This document shows positions 10,501 to 23,142 of a DNA stretch of 64,000 bases, one piece after another (the first letter of the stretch is position 1; the number at the start of each line of letters is the position of its first letter). This DNA is from Globisporangium splendens (taxonomy: Eukaryota; Oomycota; Peronosporomycetes; Pythiales; Pythiaceae), in NCBI GenBank assembly GCA_006386115.1, contig VFIW01000012.1, positions 372,001-436,000 on the forward strand, given 5' to 3'. The position numbers and the translations under genes are program-made. The notes under the pieces were generated by a model, which had not been told where the DNA came from, made no database searches, and was given only the letters and a program-made list of their open reading frames with translations.

Positions 10501-13453
10501 AACGTCTCTTTGTTTCTTTTTAGCGTGTGTTGCGAACATACCTGGAGGGTCATTATTCGATTGGTGATCCGTGTCGTGCATTATACATGTCATTCGCTGA
10601 TCAGCAAGAAAAGAGTGTCCATGAACCGCAGAAACTTATGCAGACACAACAACACGAGAACTCATCTTCAATTCTACCAAGCTGGGTCACGCATGCGCAA
10701 GTTTTGCTTGCAAATAGAACCGGCGATACCAACAAGGTACGCAGATTATTCGTCTATTGACTCTGGTTGCCACACAACGTTCGCTGACATTGCTTGCTTA
10801 TATTTTTACGTGATAGATTCTTGTCGAGCTCGGCGATCGGTTATGGCAGGAAACAGGCTCAATTCTCGCAGCGCATGTGTGTTACCTTGCGGCTGGCATC
10901 TCTGTTGAAGCACCATCCCCAAACTCGAAAATTGCACTTCTCGGAGCCGACCATCGAACTCCAAAAGAAGCCCGCTTTTACGTGTCTTCCTCCGCTGTGC
11001 AGCGAACAGAGATTTACGAATGGATTCAGAAGCGAACGAATGCAAACTCGACGAACATGATCCCTTTCCAAGGCTACAAGCTTATTTACGCAATGATTCT
11101 AGCCGACTACGGAAAGCTGGAGACGTCGTTCAAGTATGTGAGCTCCATGCTGTCAGTTGTCAAGGCAGTGACAGCAACCATGAAGCCTGGCACGTCGATG
11201 TACCTGGAAGGAATGCAGAACCAATTAACAGTATTGGATGATCGATTGCGTCAGCATCTCGGTCAACATCGTGTGAACTCGGTTGCCTCGTCCACCAGCA
11301 AACAGGGAAAATGGGGCTTAGGAAGCGCACTGAGCATTATGGGCAAAATTGTTACCCGCGTTGTTGAAGGTAGCGATGGTTCCACTACTGCCACGTCGGC
11401 TCAAACTGGACCGCAAGAAGGCAGCAGCTTGTTCCCTGGAGCTCCTCGCTCGAACAATCCCAGCTCAACACCAGTATACCAAAGCAGTCCTGCTCCGTCG
11501 TATCCAGCGTATGGTCAGCAAGGTTCTGCTGACCCCAAGCCAATCCCATCGTACCCAAATACGCCTTCTCAGTCTTACCCGGGCTATGGGCAGCAGCAAG
11601 GTATGCAGAGTGGTCCACGGTCAAACGAGCCGCAAGCCACTCCCGTCCAGTCGTACCCAGGATACGGACAACAAGGTGCACCAGCTAACTCGTTTGGAGC
11701 TCCTCACCAGAATGATCGAAGCGTGAACCCGGTGTATCCAAGCACACCGTCGCAAAGCCATCCAGGATATAGACAGCACAATGCCCAAATCGGTGCTCCT
11801 TCAACTCCAGCGAGTTCGATGCCACTGTATCCAAGTACGCCGTCTCAGTCCTACCCAACTCATGGACCACCAGGTACTCCATCTCAATCGTACCCAAATC
11901 TTGGACACCCAAGTACTCCGTCTCAATCCTACCCAGGTTTTGGACAGCCAGGTGCACCAGGATTGTACAATGGCCCTCGTTCGAATGATCATAGCGCTCC
12001 TGCGTTTGCACGACAGCACTCGACATCTTACCCAGGTTACAATAAGCATGGAATGCAGAGTGCCCCACGATCGAATGACTCTACCGCATCTCGAGGATAC
12101 CCAAGAGTTCCTTCTCAATCCAACCTTGGTTTTGGACACCACGGGGCTCCTCATGCGGGCGATTTTAACGCCACTCCAGGTTACCCAGGTACCCCCTCGC
12201 AGTCGTATCCTGGTTATGGACAACAGCAGGGGTTGCAAGGCGCTCCGCGATCGAATGATTCCAAGGCTATTCCACCGTATCAAGCAGGTCCTTCTCAAGC
12301 CTATCCAGGATATGGACAACAAGGGTTGCAAGGTGCTCCTGATGGTGGTGCGTTCGGTGGTCACGACAACGTCCAGTATGGTTCATCGAGTACGTCTTCT
12401 TACGGAGCACAAGAGCCTAATGCCGCGGCGCCTCCTTCTGATGCTTACGCTGCCTCGGGAAATAATCAGCCGACTCAGTTCCCTTCGGATCCTCCGTCGC
12501 AAGACCGATTTGTGCCACCAGCTCGTTCAAACACTGCTCCACTACCCTCCTCGGGCTCTGACAATGGCTACGGCTTGCCTCCTACACCACAAGGAGGTCC
12601 CACTCCGTCGCCAGCTCACCCTCCTCACATGGCTGGCGGATTCGGTAACCAGCCTCATTTCTCAAATTCGGCTCCAAGCTCCATGCCAGCGTCTCCATCG
12701 ACTTTCCAGAAGCCGACGTTGGATCTCTCTGGTGATGCCGGAAAGGGTGTAGCTGTCCCAGCTCGCCGTGCGTCGGAGACGCCAAGAAGTCCGAAGAATG
12801 CACCTGCAGATAGCAGCGCCCCTAGTGTCCCAGCAAGTGGTCCGTTAAGTGATAAGGGATCTGCGAATCCAAAGTTCAAGGACACGAAGAAGAGCGGTCG
12901 CTCGAAGACGCCACCACCGAGTGGCTCAAAAGCGTCGTCGGGCTGGTTCTCTGGAATCTCTAACTTCATCGCAACCAAGGTCAACCCAGAGGCAAAGGTC
13001 GCCAAGCTTGGGGAGCAGATGGAAGCGTACTTCGACGAGGAAAAGAAGCGCTGGGTGTTCCCAGGAGAGACGGCGACCGAAGAAGCCGCCATCCCAAGCG
13101 CTCCACCCATTGGACCCATGCCTGGCAGCACGCCGTCGTCTAGCAGTGGCGGACCTCCAGGAGCTGGTCCACCTGGCACGCACTCTGCTCCCGGATCGAT
13201 TAGCGGCGGTGGGTCGGACCCACTGGCGGCATTGATGGCTCCACCACCTGCGCGTGCTCATGCTGCACTGATGAAGAAGGATCCGCTGTCTGCGATGATG
13301 GCACCACCGCCTCGACATGGAGCCATGGGGGCACGCGCGAGCTCCATGGGCAACGTGCGCAAGCCGCCACGTCCGCAGTTTGCGGTGTTCAAGCCGAACC
13401 CGCAAGCGAACCCGCAAGCGAACCCAGCTCCAGCCCCAGAGCCAACCGAGTAA
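4514..13453 (+). CDS. SEC16: Sec16, COPII coat assembly scaffold
   Basis: Eight exons: 4514-7438, 7521-9565, 9644-9799, 9881-10084, 10162-10210, 10301-10450, 10524-10736 and 10817-13453. All junctions keep frame and give 2792 residues. Sec16 scaffolds COPII assembly at ER exit sites. About 1600 residues of Ser/Gln/Gly-rich disordered sequence precede the central conserved region, which starts near residue 1613 (ASFGFGGNVVTM, then FPGPL). The ACE1 helical domain, the Sec13-binding element, spans about residues 1795-2020 (VIRELLLVGDRKAAV, ILPSWVTHAQVLLANR). Residues about 2130-2420 are tandem copies of a YPSTPSQSYPGYGQQ-like unit. The C-terminal Sec16 motif is GWFSGISNF followed by AYFDEEKKRWVFPG. 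The large size and extended disorder fit the family. The first Met in the frame was taken as the start. Confidence 0.93.
11470..12340 (+). repeat. Tandem YPxTPSQSYPGYGQQ-coding repeats in Sec16
   Basis: Within the last Sec16 exon, imperfect copies of a 15-20 codon unit recur more than ten times. Their cores are variants of TPSQSYPGYGQ, often followed by GAPRSND. The copies vary in sequence and spacing, so this is an old, still in-frame expansion and not a fresh array. It is predicted to be disordered and aromatic-spaced (Tyr). Confidence 0.85.
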
Positions 13454-13691
13454 CTGAGCGAATGAGTATAGTGGATAGCGATCCATGCATTTTGCATTTT
13501 GCATTTCTTCTTGCATGCAAACGAGAATATAAAAATGCCGCAACTGACACACACGCTCGTACACCGGAAACTCATATGGAATTACATATATACATACTGC
13601 AGTTCTCCTCTATCTTCTTGCGCAGGCAAATGCTCGCAATTAGCATTCATCACCACCTTGTGTTTCTTCTCGATATTGAATGAAAATGCGT

Positions 13692-14039
13692 TCATTTCTT
13701 CGCCGAAGGAGGAGGAACGGGAGCACTGGGAGCGGCAGGCGGCTGCTGATCCTTGGACGACGCCACGATGGAGTCCACGCCGAAGAATTCGTCCAGTTTC
13801 TTGTCCGCAAACTTCTGGATCTACAGTCATCGACATGTCAGCGAAAGAAAATGGCAACGCACGCACATCGCTTTCTCCTGTTGCGAATACAGAGACAGAC
13901 GTACATCGGTGAAGACGTGCGGGTGCTCTCGTCCTCTGCGGGTCGAGTAGTCCGTGAAGAACACGAGCTTCGTCGTCATCGCAGCGCATGCGCCCCACGT
14001 GAAGAGCTGCAGCGATCTGTGGTAGCGGCGATCGATCAT
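13692..14039 (-). CDS. Small single-helix membrane protein, 87 aa
   Basis: Two exons, complement of 13905-14039 and 13692-13820, joined in phase 0 with a GTACGT donor and a TAG acceptor. The protein starts MIDRRYHRSLQLFTWGACAA, has one likely membrane segment (about residues 9-30), then a hydrophilic part (TDYSTRRGREHPHVFTD, IQKFADKKLDEFFGVDS). It ends in a Pro/Ala-rich tail PAAPSAPVPPPSAKK. A basic start, one helix and a soluble tail could suit an accessory subunit of an inner-membrane complex, but I do not recognise the family and no function is claimed. The reading is supported by good splice sites, an exact frame join and coding-like composition. The 3' end faces Sec16, 239 bases away. 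Confidence 0.6.
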
Positions 14040-14086
14040 GGTGCTGGTGCTTTGTGCTCGCCACCACGCATCAAACACACAAAAAT

Positions 14087-14261
14087 AACAGGCTACTATA
14101 TAGAGCACATACAGTACAACAACGTCAAAGGCTACTATTTGGATCACACAAAGTACAACAAAAAGGCTACTATTTGAAACATGCTCAACGTACAGGCTTC
14201 TATTTGAAGCATACGCTCCAAAATGACAGTCATTTTTCAACGCCCTCAATAGTAGCCTGTT
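14087..14261. mobile_element. MITE-like element with 13-bp perfect terminal inverted repeats
   Basis: The 13-mer AACAGGCTACTAT at 14087-14099 is matched by its exact reverse complement at 14249-14261, bounding 175 bases. Inside, the GGCTACTATTT core recurs in direct orientation at about 14129, 14164 and, with one change, 14196. AGTACAACA follows the core in the first two copies. It lies just upstream of the small membrane protein gene and 3' of the MYB gene. No target-site duplication is obvious, so mobility is inference. Confidence 0.5.
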
Positions 14262-14537
14262 GAAGCTGTTTTCGAAGTTCGCCATTCCGCAAAGCTGATG
14301 AATGTGGAAGCACCTCATTTGGCGGACGGCGTTGACGTATCGATGACGACTGAGCAGGCACTGCAGCAATTAATGCAAACTGACTTGTGTGTGAATGCAC
14401 GACTGGGCCGTATATGAAGAGTATAATTAATATGGGGCCGTTGCTAACCAACAATCGTACGCTGACTACAGAAAGAATTACTGGTACTGACTCACGCGTG
14501 TGTGTCCTTGTGCACAGGGTACAACAAATACTGCGTC

Positions 14538-16274
14538 CTACATCGTTACAACTAGTTGGAAAGAGCCTTCGTCTTTGGAAGGACAAACCATCGGCTGCGC
14601 GTCTTGATCCGTGTCAATGTCGTCGATCGCTTCAGCGAGGAGAACTGGCAGCTCGTCCACGAGGCAATCGTCGATTGCGTATGGTGGCAGCATCCCAGGA
14701 AGAAAATCCATGGGGTACTGGGCTTCCTCTCTCCATTCCAAGCCAAGCGTTGCTGCTGCATTGTCTTGCCCGGGATTGGCGTAGATGGTCTTGATCATTC
14801 CAATCTCTTCCCTCAGAACGCCATCGCTAGCGCAGAGCTCGCCGACAGAGTCCAAGACCTCGTCACACTCAGTGCATGTCGACATGCTCGAACCTTGGTC
14901 CTCCTCAAGATCGACCGCGGGGGTGTACGGGCAGTCGATATTGTTGCCAAAATTCGACGACATGCAGTTCAGGAATACTTCGTCAGTGTAGACGGCATCG
15001 TGTGAAGTGGGTGACTCGACGGAGCCGTACTCTGGCAAGAATGGGAACTCCTCGCCAGCGGTTTCTCGCGGAAATGGCACCATTGCGTCCTAAAGAAGAT
15101 AACCAAGTATCAAGTGAGTATCACAGACAATGAGAGAAACCACCATGCGTGCACGCACTACTTACGGTAAAGGTGTTCTCGTGCATGATGCTCAACGGAT
15201 CATTGACGTCGTCGATAACATCTCGGGGAAGGTCGAATATCTCCGATGCAACTGGATTACAGAGCGCAAAGTTTGTAAAATCTTCGCAGAAAGCGAATCC
15301 AAGCTCATAGTCATTCGCAGAAACACAGTCTGGGGATAAGGACCCTCGCTCAGTCTTCACGTCCGACCCCCGCTTGCTTCGACTTGATACTCCTTTTTTG
15401 CTCGAGCGTTTACGAGAAGAAGTTGCAATTGGAGTCGCAGCACTGCAATTCATCTCCTCGGTCGACGAAGTTGGTGGTTGCAAAATGTCCTTGTACTTTG
15501 CCTTCATCGACGAATGCCAGTGGTTCTTCACCGCATTGTCCGTGCGTCCAGGAAGCTTCTCAGTGATCTTTGCCCACCGGTTACCATACTTCGCTTGCAT
15601 CTCCATGATGATTTCGTCTTCTTCTGGCGTCCAGGGACCTTTCTTGATGGCAGGGTTCAACTGATTGTGCCATCTGAAGTCAATACACAAGACGACAGGG
15701 TGAGTTATTGATGATATACCTTCACAGTAAACCAATACGCGACATCAACTAACCTTTCTCGGCATTGCTTGCCATTTCTTCCAGGAAGGTACGACGCAAT
15801 GACAGCCCACTTGCTTGCACCATGCGATTCAACGAGCTCAAGCATTCTCAAGTCTTCACCTGGCGACCACGGCTTCTTCACTGCCGTGCCGTGGTTCTGA
15901 AGCTCGCTCCACCGACGGTTGCATTGCGCTGGTGTTCTCTTGTTGAAGAACGTGGCGATAGTCTTCCACTTCTTGCCGCCGTGTTTGTACACAGCTCCAC
16001 GAAGTAGCTCATCCTGATCAGCCAAAAGGTAAGGTGAGCACTATGCATCTTGCTGCTCGAGGTGAGTCAGCAAAGACAATGACAACATACCTCTTCGCTT
16101 GTCCATGGTTCTTCCACTTGGTTGAGATTGTTTGGTTTGGGTCTGTACAGCACAAGCAAGCAACAAGAACGGGTTACTTTCCGTCTCCAGCATGTTGGAG
16201 CTCATCAACAGCAAAAGAGAGAATTCTCACTTTTTTTGACTGCGTCGTTGGTACGGCGAGAACCTTCTCTCCAT
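14538..16274 (-). CDS. R1R2R3-MYB transcription factor
   Basis: Five exons: complement of 16231-16274, 16091-16142, 15754-16013, 15166-15673 and 14538-15089. They give 471 residues with all phases consistent. Three MYB repeats are complete. R1 has [21 protein letters not shown] and RRWSEL; R2 has [20 protein letters not shown] and RERWHNQL; R3 has [20 protein letters not shown] and KNHWHSSM. This three-repeat layout is the animal c-Myb/plant MYB3R type, which binds AACNG-like sites and often controls cell-cycle genes. After R3 come a basic patch ([10 protein letters not shown]) and a long acidic C-terminus that could activate transcription. The first exon codes only for a short basic leader starting MERRFSPYQ. 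Family function is known; its targets here are not. Confidence 0.9.
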
Positions 16275-17289
16275 TGTGAAGTATATGTGGGTAAGAAGCT
16301 GCGAGATGTCGGCACTTTGAGGGAAATGTACTTATGATCGAGGAAAGGGACGAGAAAAAGGAAGGCAAGTGGTGGCGTCTGTCTGTTCAATGTGCAAGGA
16401 GGAGGAGCAGTCGCCTCCCATTATAATTGATAAACTTGGGTAGGTGGCGAACGAGACCTCAATTGCTCACACAGCCGTTATTGGGGGACAGCGACGCGGC
16501 CACAGTCCTACCGACCGCCAAGTCTCGTCATAATTCAATGGCTTCTTGCTGCTTGTCCCAATTGTAGGGAGACTGACATGCGCGATGGGGCAGAAGTTTT
16601 GGGAAGTGCATTCCTCCCATTATACTTCATCGATAGTCCTACGCCACCATTTGCACGAAATAGTATCGCAGTTGACCGTACAAGGTCCCGACAATCTAGG
16701 TGCCTCAAAGAGATGCTGCAAATTCGTGGTGGGGCTTGTCCCAAAAGCAGCCTTCACGAAGGGTCCTCCCAAGGTGGAAGAACAAGTTTGCCGCTTCGCT
16801 TCGGTTTAAAAAGAAACGCCCTTTCCACGATTCGCCCGACCACAGAGAGCTTGAAGGCAGGTGCCCTTGAAATCCGAAAGCATAAGACGAACCGACCGAC
16901 CTGATGAAGATGAAGTTTCGGGGGGCAGCCAGAAAGCCTAGGTTTTCAGTGACTTGCATCTCCCTCCTCGCCTTTGTTGGCGCGATGTGATGCACAAAAG
17001 GAGCGATTTGTTTCGGCGGATATACGAGGATGGTCGGATGGCTTCGTGTAAACTGAAGACATGTTTGCCTTTTCTGCAGGGCTGGCGCAAATATTTAACG
17101 TCGACGAGGCTGCATTTTCGCATCAACATGTCAATGGAATAAAATAAACGTCAGGGGCAGCGATCGACAAGGAAAACTAGTGAATGCATCCACGCAATCA
17201 AGTTATATTTCGCCATTTTGTGCATTGTCTGCAGGTTTCAATACTTTATCGTGAGCCCTGTCAGGAGCGGGTGACCTGTTATGAGCAGT
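16275..17289. other. Intergenic: MYB upstream and RAD7-like 3' flank
   Basis: A 1 kb stretch with no recognisable gene. A 12-mer CCTCCCATTATA occurs twice in direct orientation, at 16415-16426 and 16613-16624. Short open frames on both strands show no family motif. Confidence 0.45.
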
Positions 17290-19339
17290 TCATCCCGCGA
17301 GTGGCACGTCAAAAAGCGCGCCGTGATCTATGAGATACACATCATAGGTAAAACCACCATTTCTCAGCTCCATTGTGAGCAGCGACACGAATAAGGTGAA
17401 ACATGTACATACCTGGGTGCATCCCCAAAGCACCAGCGAGGTCAATGCTTCGGATTCGTCAGTAAATGCGCCTAACGCATCCTCGGAAATTTTGCGGCAA
17501 AACGACACATCGAGCACGCGCAGACTCGATGCGCAAAACCCCTTGAGCGCCATGATGGACAGATCCGTTGCCTCCTGCGATATGTATATATGGTGGAGGG
17601 TGGAAGATGTCAATACCTCTTTGGCGACTCCTACTTGACAATGTGACAGCTATCAAAAGCGTTTTGGACAACTTACCGCGACGCTTGACATCTCGAGGAC
17701 CTCAAGGTACTTATTCGCCCCAAACGCGAGATGCTCGATCGCGACATCTGTCATTCCGATGCAGCCACGCATTGACACTTTTTGAAGCGAGTGGCCGTGG
17801 TCGCGAATCTACCAAAATTAGGAGACATGAAACGCTGGGTTAGCGGCTGCTCAACGATACCAGCAATTTAAACACACAAAAAAGAGGCTTCATTGTCCTA
17901 CACGTACCGGCTGGAAACACTCGTCTGTGAGCTGGTGCAGATCGGAGATGTCAATCGCCTTTAAACCGCGACAATTTTCTAGAATGGCCACAACCGATCG
18001 ATTTGTGAGCTGCGAGCACCGAGAGATCGAGATTTCTTCCAGATCCGGCAAGTTCGCGGACAATTCACACATAAACTCGTCCGTGAGACGCTCCATCTGG
18101 TTGAGAGCCAACTTGCGCAAATTTTTCATCGTCAGCAGCGACGCGAGCGCAGAACCATCCAGCTGTGGGCACTCGGACAACGTCAGCGAGTGCAAGTGCT
18201 CAAGCTCACTAAAGTAGTCAATCGACTGCTTGGTGATCCGCTGGTTGCACGAGAGCTCGAATTCTTGCAACGACGGCGCGCATCGACGAACAAGTGCCTC
18301 GCAGCCGTCGTCCGACAACCGATAACAGCCCTGGACGCGCAATTGCTCCACCGACCGAAGACTGTCCCTGCAAAGTGAGCCGAGAAGTCAGTAGGATAGG
18401 ACTACAAAATATCCCGTGCTGTCAAACGCGTTGTTGCCTTACCCGAGCTCCATGATCGCATCGTCCGCAATACAGCGACCGCATAATCCTAAGCGAAGAA
18501 TGGTCAGCGAGAGCCCTGCTTCGAGACATTCCTTAAGCGTTCGCAAGAACGACCCTTCGTCAATGTTGGAGCAATCTGGAATATCGATCTCGGTCACACC
18601 CGGATAGATGAACAGTGAGAGGACTGCACGTAAAACACACAAGTCTCAGACAACCACCTCAGTCTTTTAAACAGCACATTAGCACAGTATACACGCCACC
18701 TTCTGGCTTCATGCGGCGCAGCTTCACGACAGCCGTCGCGACTTGAGCGCGCGCAGTTGCATCGATGTATTCCAGCGTCGGCAGCAGCTCAATGTGCTTC
18801 GCAAGACACTGCAACGCCAACTCCTGCAACGAAGGCATCAGATTTTCCTGCGCGAGCACTGTCGTGCGGGGCTTCTTTCTCGGCACCCACACCATTTTTC
18901 GGCTTTCTGCGTCTTCTCGCTCTTTCCGCTGGAGCTCTTCTTGGCGAGCAGCTTGCGCCGCGAGGCGATTCTCGTCCAAGTCGCGCGCCGTCGAAAAGTA
19001 TCCTGGCCAGGATTCTGGCTGATCGCCACCGGTAGGCTGAGAAGAAGACGCTGGCGTACGTGATGCCGGTGCTCGTCTTCCAGCAGGCGACGCCTTTCTC
19101 CCCGTAGCAAAAAACAGAGCACGCTCTCTTGTCACTCGAGCACCTCCCGGACCAAGCCCTTCGCCATCGGCAACTTGGTTTGAGGAGGCGCTCGCAGCTT
19201 CCTGCTCACGCATTTCTTCATCGTTTTCAGTGGCAGCAGCTGGAGCGGAGCGCTGGCTCTCGTTCTGCGACCCTTCACCCGTCGCTGCCGCATCTCCGTC
19301 CGCATCGGCAGCTGCCTTCGATCGCGTTCGGCGCTTCAT
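17290..19339 (-). CDS. RAD7-like leucine-rich repeat DNA repair protein
   Basis: Six exons: complement of 18700-19339, 18443-18623, 17908-18367, 17677-17808, 17413-17574 and 17290-17367. They give about 550 residues. The N-terminal 120 residues are charged and disordered. The segment MPSLQELALQCLAKHIELLP followed by LEYIDA resembles the RAD7 region that precedes its repeats. From about residue 215 on there are cysteine-containing leucine-rich repeats of AMN1/RAD7 type (for example LTLSECPQLDG, ISISRCSQLTNRS, VLDVSFCRKISEDA, LVLWGCTQ). Yeast Rad7 works with Rad16 in global-genome nucleotide excision repair and in a ubiquitin ligase. No F-box is evident. The last intron, 17368-17412, would be only 45 bases and divisible by three, so it may be retained. 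Two E2F-like sites lie upstream. Confidence 0.7.
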
Positions 19340-19446
19340 GGCGTGCTTTGCACTCTGCCTCTAGCTCAATGCCTTGTGTGTATTGACGTATCTATTCGTT
19401 CTGCAGAAGATAATGCTATTTTTTGATTGGCTAAAATGCGCTGCAC

Positions 19447-19488
19447 GCGCGCCAAAGGAACCAACTTCAGACATTTGTGCGCGCCAAA
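19447..19488 (-). promoter_or_regulatory. Pair of E2F-like sites upstream of the RAD7-like gene
   Basis: The 10-mer GCGCGCCAAA occurs at 19447-19456 and 19479-19488, exactly 32 bases apart. Read towards the gene it contains TTTGGCGC, which fits the E2F consensus TTTSSCGC. The sites lie 108-149 bases before the start codon. That E2F binds here is inference. Confidence 0.45.
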
Positions 19489-19489
19489 A

Positions 19490-19540
19490 GTGTACCACTA
19501 TCAATGGTACGGTGTACCTGAAGGACGGTACAGTGTACCA
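19490..19540. promoter_or_regulatory. Three GTGTACC elements, two within GGTAC-GTGTACC near-palindromes
   Basis: GTGTACCA occurs at 19490-19497, TGGTACGGTGTACC at 19505-19518 and GGTACAGTGTACCA at 19527-19540. The last two are near-palindromes spaced 22 bases start to start, a layout typical of a dimeric factor site. It lies 150-200 bases upstream of the RAD7-like start. No known factor is assigned. Confidence 0.35.
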
Positions 19541-20399
19541 TGCACCAAGTAGATGGCTTCATTCAGGAAGATCGTCTTGATGTGAGCTGCAGATGCATTT
19601 TCGTGCACATCTCAACCGCGTCTATTTCATTTATCCATGTTTTTCTTGGCCAAAGCGTGCACGATAGCATGCAGCAACTTTCAGCAAGCGGGCTTAAATC
19701 ACTCTGCTTTTCTCCACGGCATACAGCTCTACAAGTGCACCTCATTGCGCTTTTTCTGGTACTACTTGCAGTGAACAATGGTGCAGCAACGTTCTTTCGC
19801 ATTAGAAGAAGCTTCGAGCGTGTTGACAAACAGTAGAAGCGTTTGGTGGTGCGCAAAAGCTCAATACGCGTTGAAACCGCTCATCGAATCTGTGAGGAGA
19901 CATCGGACAAGAAGAAGATTCCATTCGCTTTCCTCTGCGTGCGCATCTTGGGCTGGACTCTCTGACACAAAACCCTTTCACTGCTGTACGCATTCACCAT
20001 TTGCGAAAATGCCCGAGGCTTCCAGCGGAGGCCGGCATCTTTTGCTATCTACAACAGAAAATACGATTCGCTGGTGCAACAAAGAGAGATTCTTGAAAGG
20101 CAACATCTGCATGTGTCACTTACATTACCATGTGACCATCAGCTCCTTCGTGCTATTGCCTCAATTCACCTCGTCAGATTGGCAGTTAATTGCACTGCAA
20201 TCAGCACCGCTTCCACTGCTCCTTCCAGTTAGCCTGCGCAGCACAATACATGCAATTATCTACGTGCAATCTTGCGATCACACGTAGCATGCTGCAACGA
20301 GCATGAGCATGATGCAAGTTGTCCAAGCATTCGCTGCACCATCATCTCATCTTTCAAACGCACATGCAAAAGCGGGTTCTGCCTCAGCCAAGCAACTCG

Positions 20400-20705
20400 C
20401 AGTTCTGCTTGGACACGGTCGGTTGCCGCGAAGCTTCGACGCAGACATGCATGCACCCGTTTTTTCCCACATCACTCCCCCATGCAGCAGCGCATTGGAC
20501 ACGCACTCAATGACGATGCAGCAACGCGCACTTCTGCTTGGAGGTGATCGTCGCTGCAAAGCGTGCTCGCCCGATTGCGAATGCTGAAGTCCTGCATCCG
20601 TTTCTTTTCACCGCCAGTCTCCAAAAACGCACGCCTTCCATTTCTGATATGAAGCCCTTCCTCTCCATGCAGCAATGCATTGGATACACGCGCACACCTG
20701 CACTC
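20400..20705. repeat. Degenerate tandem duplication, TGCA-rich
   Basis: Two diverged units share the same order of landmarks: TTCTGCTTGGA, then TGCATCCGTTT or a variant, then CCATGCAGCAGCGCATTGGA or a close variant, then ACACGC. Unit one starts near 20403 and unit two near 20530. Copies differ by many substitutions and indels, so it is an old duplication of unknown origin. Confidence 0.35.
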
Positions 20706-21645
20706 GCGCACTTTTTTCGAACTAGGAAACGATGTGTTGCAGCAGCCAATGGCGAACGAGGGCAGCAAATCCGCTCCCTCCCACTGTAAACAGCTCCCAC
20801 CTACCAAATCGCGCTCAGCATAAACACGGCGCAATCGCCGTCGCGATGACGAGGAGCATCTCATCGATGGACGCTCAGCAGGAGCAATCAATTGCACTGG
20901 AGACTGGCACCATGCCCTGAACCCGGCAGATTCGAAGCAGCAGGAGCCTTCAAGAAGTGTCAACAGCCTTGGTGCGTTCGTACGTGGCGCGTGTCTTTGG
21001 GAGAAAGATCAACTAAAAACTCAGGTGTTGTGGTAACAAGGTGCAAGCGCGTTTCTCTCTCGCATAAAGACGTGGCGAGGTGAGGAGCTCAAGTGCGAGT
21101 GTCCCATTTGGTGCTTGGTGCCAACACAAAGACAGGCGCTTTTCTACGTCACCATGGAAGAGCAACGCGCATCATCGTAACTTTCGTAAAAAAGGACACT
21201 TCCTCAACGTTTTTACCATTTTATGTCGATCTGATTGGTTAATGAGGAAATTGTAAAAAGTATTTACTCGCCATTCGTGTTTTTACCGCTGGTAGCCACG
21301 TATGCACTGTCACAGTCGGAAAAGGAGAGAGAGGTTCAACTTCACCTGAAGGAAGACCATGCGAGGTTTTTCAGTTGATGCCGAAATGGGGACATGACGA
21401 GGCAAAAAGCCCTCACGCTCTTTATTGAGCCTCTTGGCTTTGCTTGCCAACACTGTACGCTTAGTGAAAGAAGCGGACTCTTTAACGTGCGCATGCACAC
21501 GCCCGTTCATGCGACAGCGACAGTCCACGGCGCCTCTCTCCTCCCATGCATGCATTCACCCCCTTCTTGCATCACACACCCTGCACCAATGACCTGCAGA
21601 GACAAAAAGAATCGTCTGAGGTTTGTCTTATTAAACCTTGTATGA

Positions 21646-22812
<1,167 letters not shown>

Positions 22813-23142
22813 ATGTGCTGCTGAGTCATCGGAACACCACGGAACCCAGCAAAGGCAAGTTTCGTTCCGTGTGGATAGTTTGTCCCCATCCTTTTTTTTT
22901 TCATTAAACGACATGTAGTTAACAAACAAAACTAAAAAGTGTACCCATTTGGGAGCTCGTGAATTGGTGGCAGATCTTTTTGGAACTGAATCTTTATCGA
23001 TTGCGGCGTGCATGAAATCAATAGCACTTGGAACAGAAGCCGCGCCAGTAGATCTTTAATGCAGACGATGCACTGGTGTATCCCAGTCGCAACACAAGAG
23101 TGCACTCCTATAGGCATCATCATGAAAAGGGAGAGAGAGTGA
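22813..23142. other. GAPDH 3' flank up to the retroelement remnant
   Basis: No gene was recognised. A T-rich tract near 22890-22905 lies about 80 bases after the GAPDH stop, in the expected 3' UTR. The open frame of the retroelement begins after a TGA at 23140-23142. Confidence 0.5.

Noticed and set aside
11470..12340. CRISPR-like spacing of repeats
   Set aside because: The repeats are in-frame coding units with variable length inside a eukaryotic Sec16 gene.
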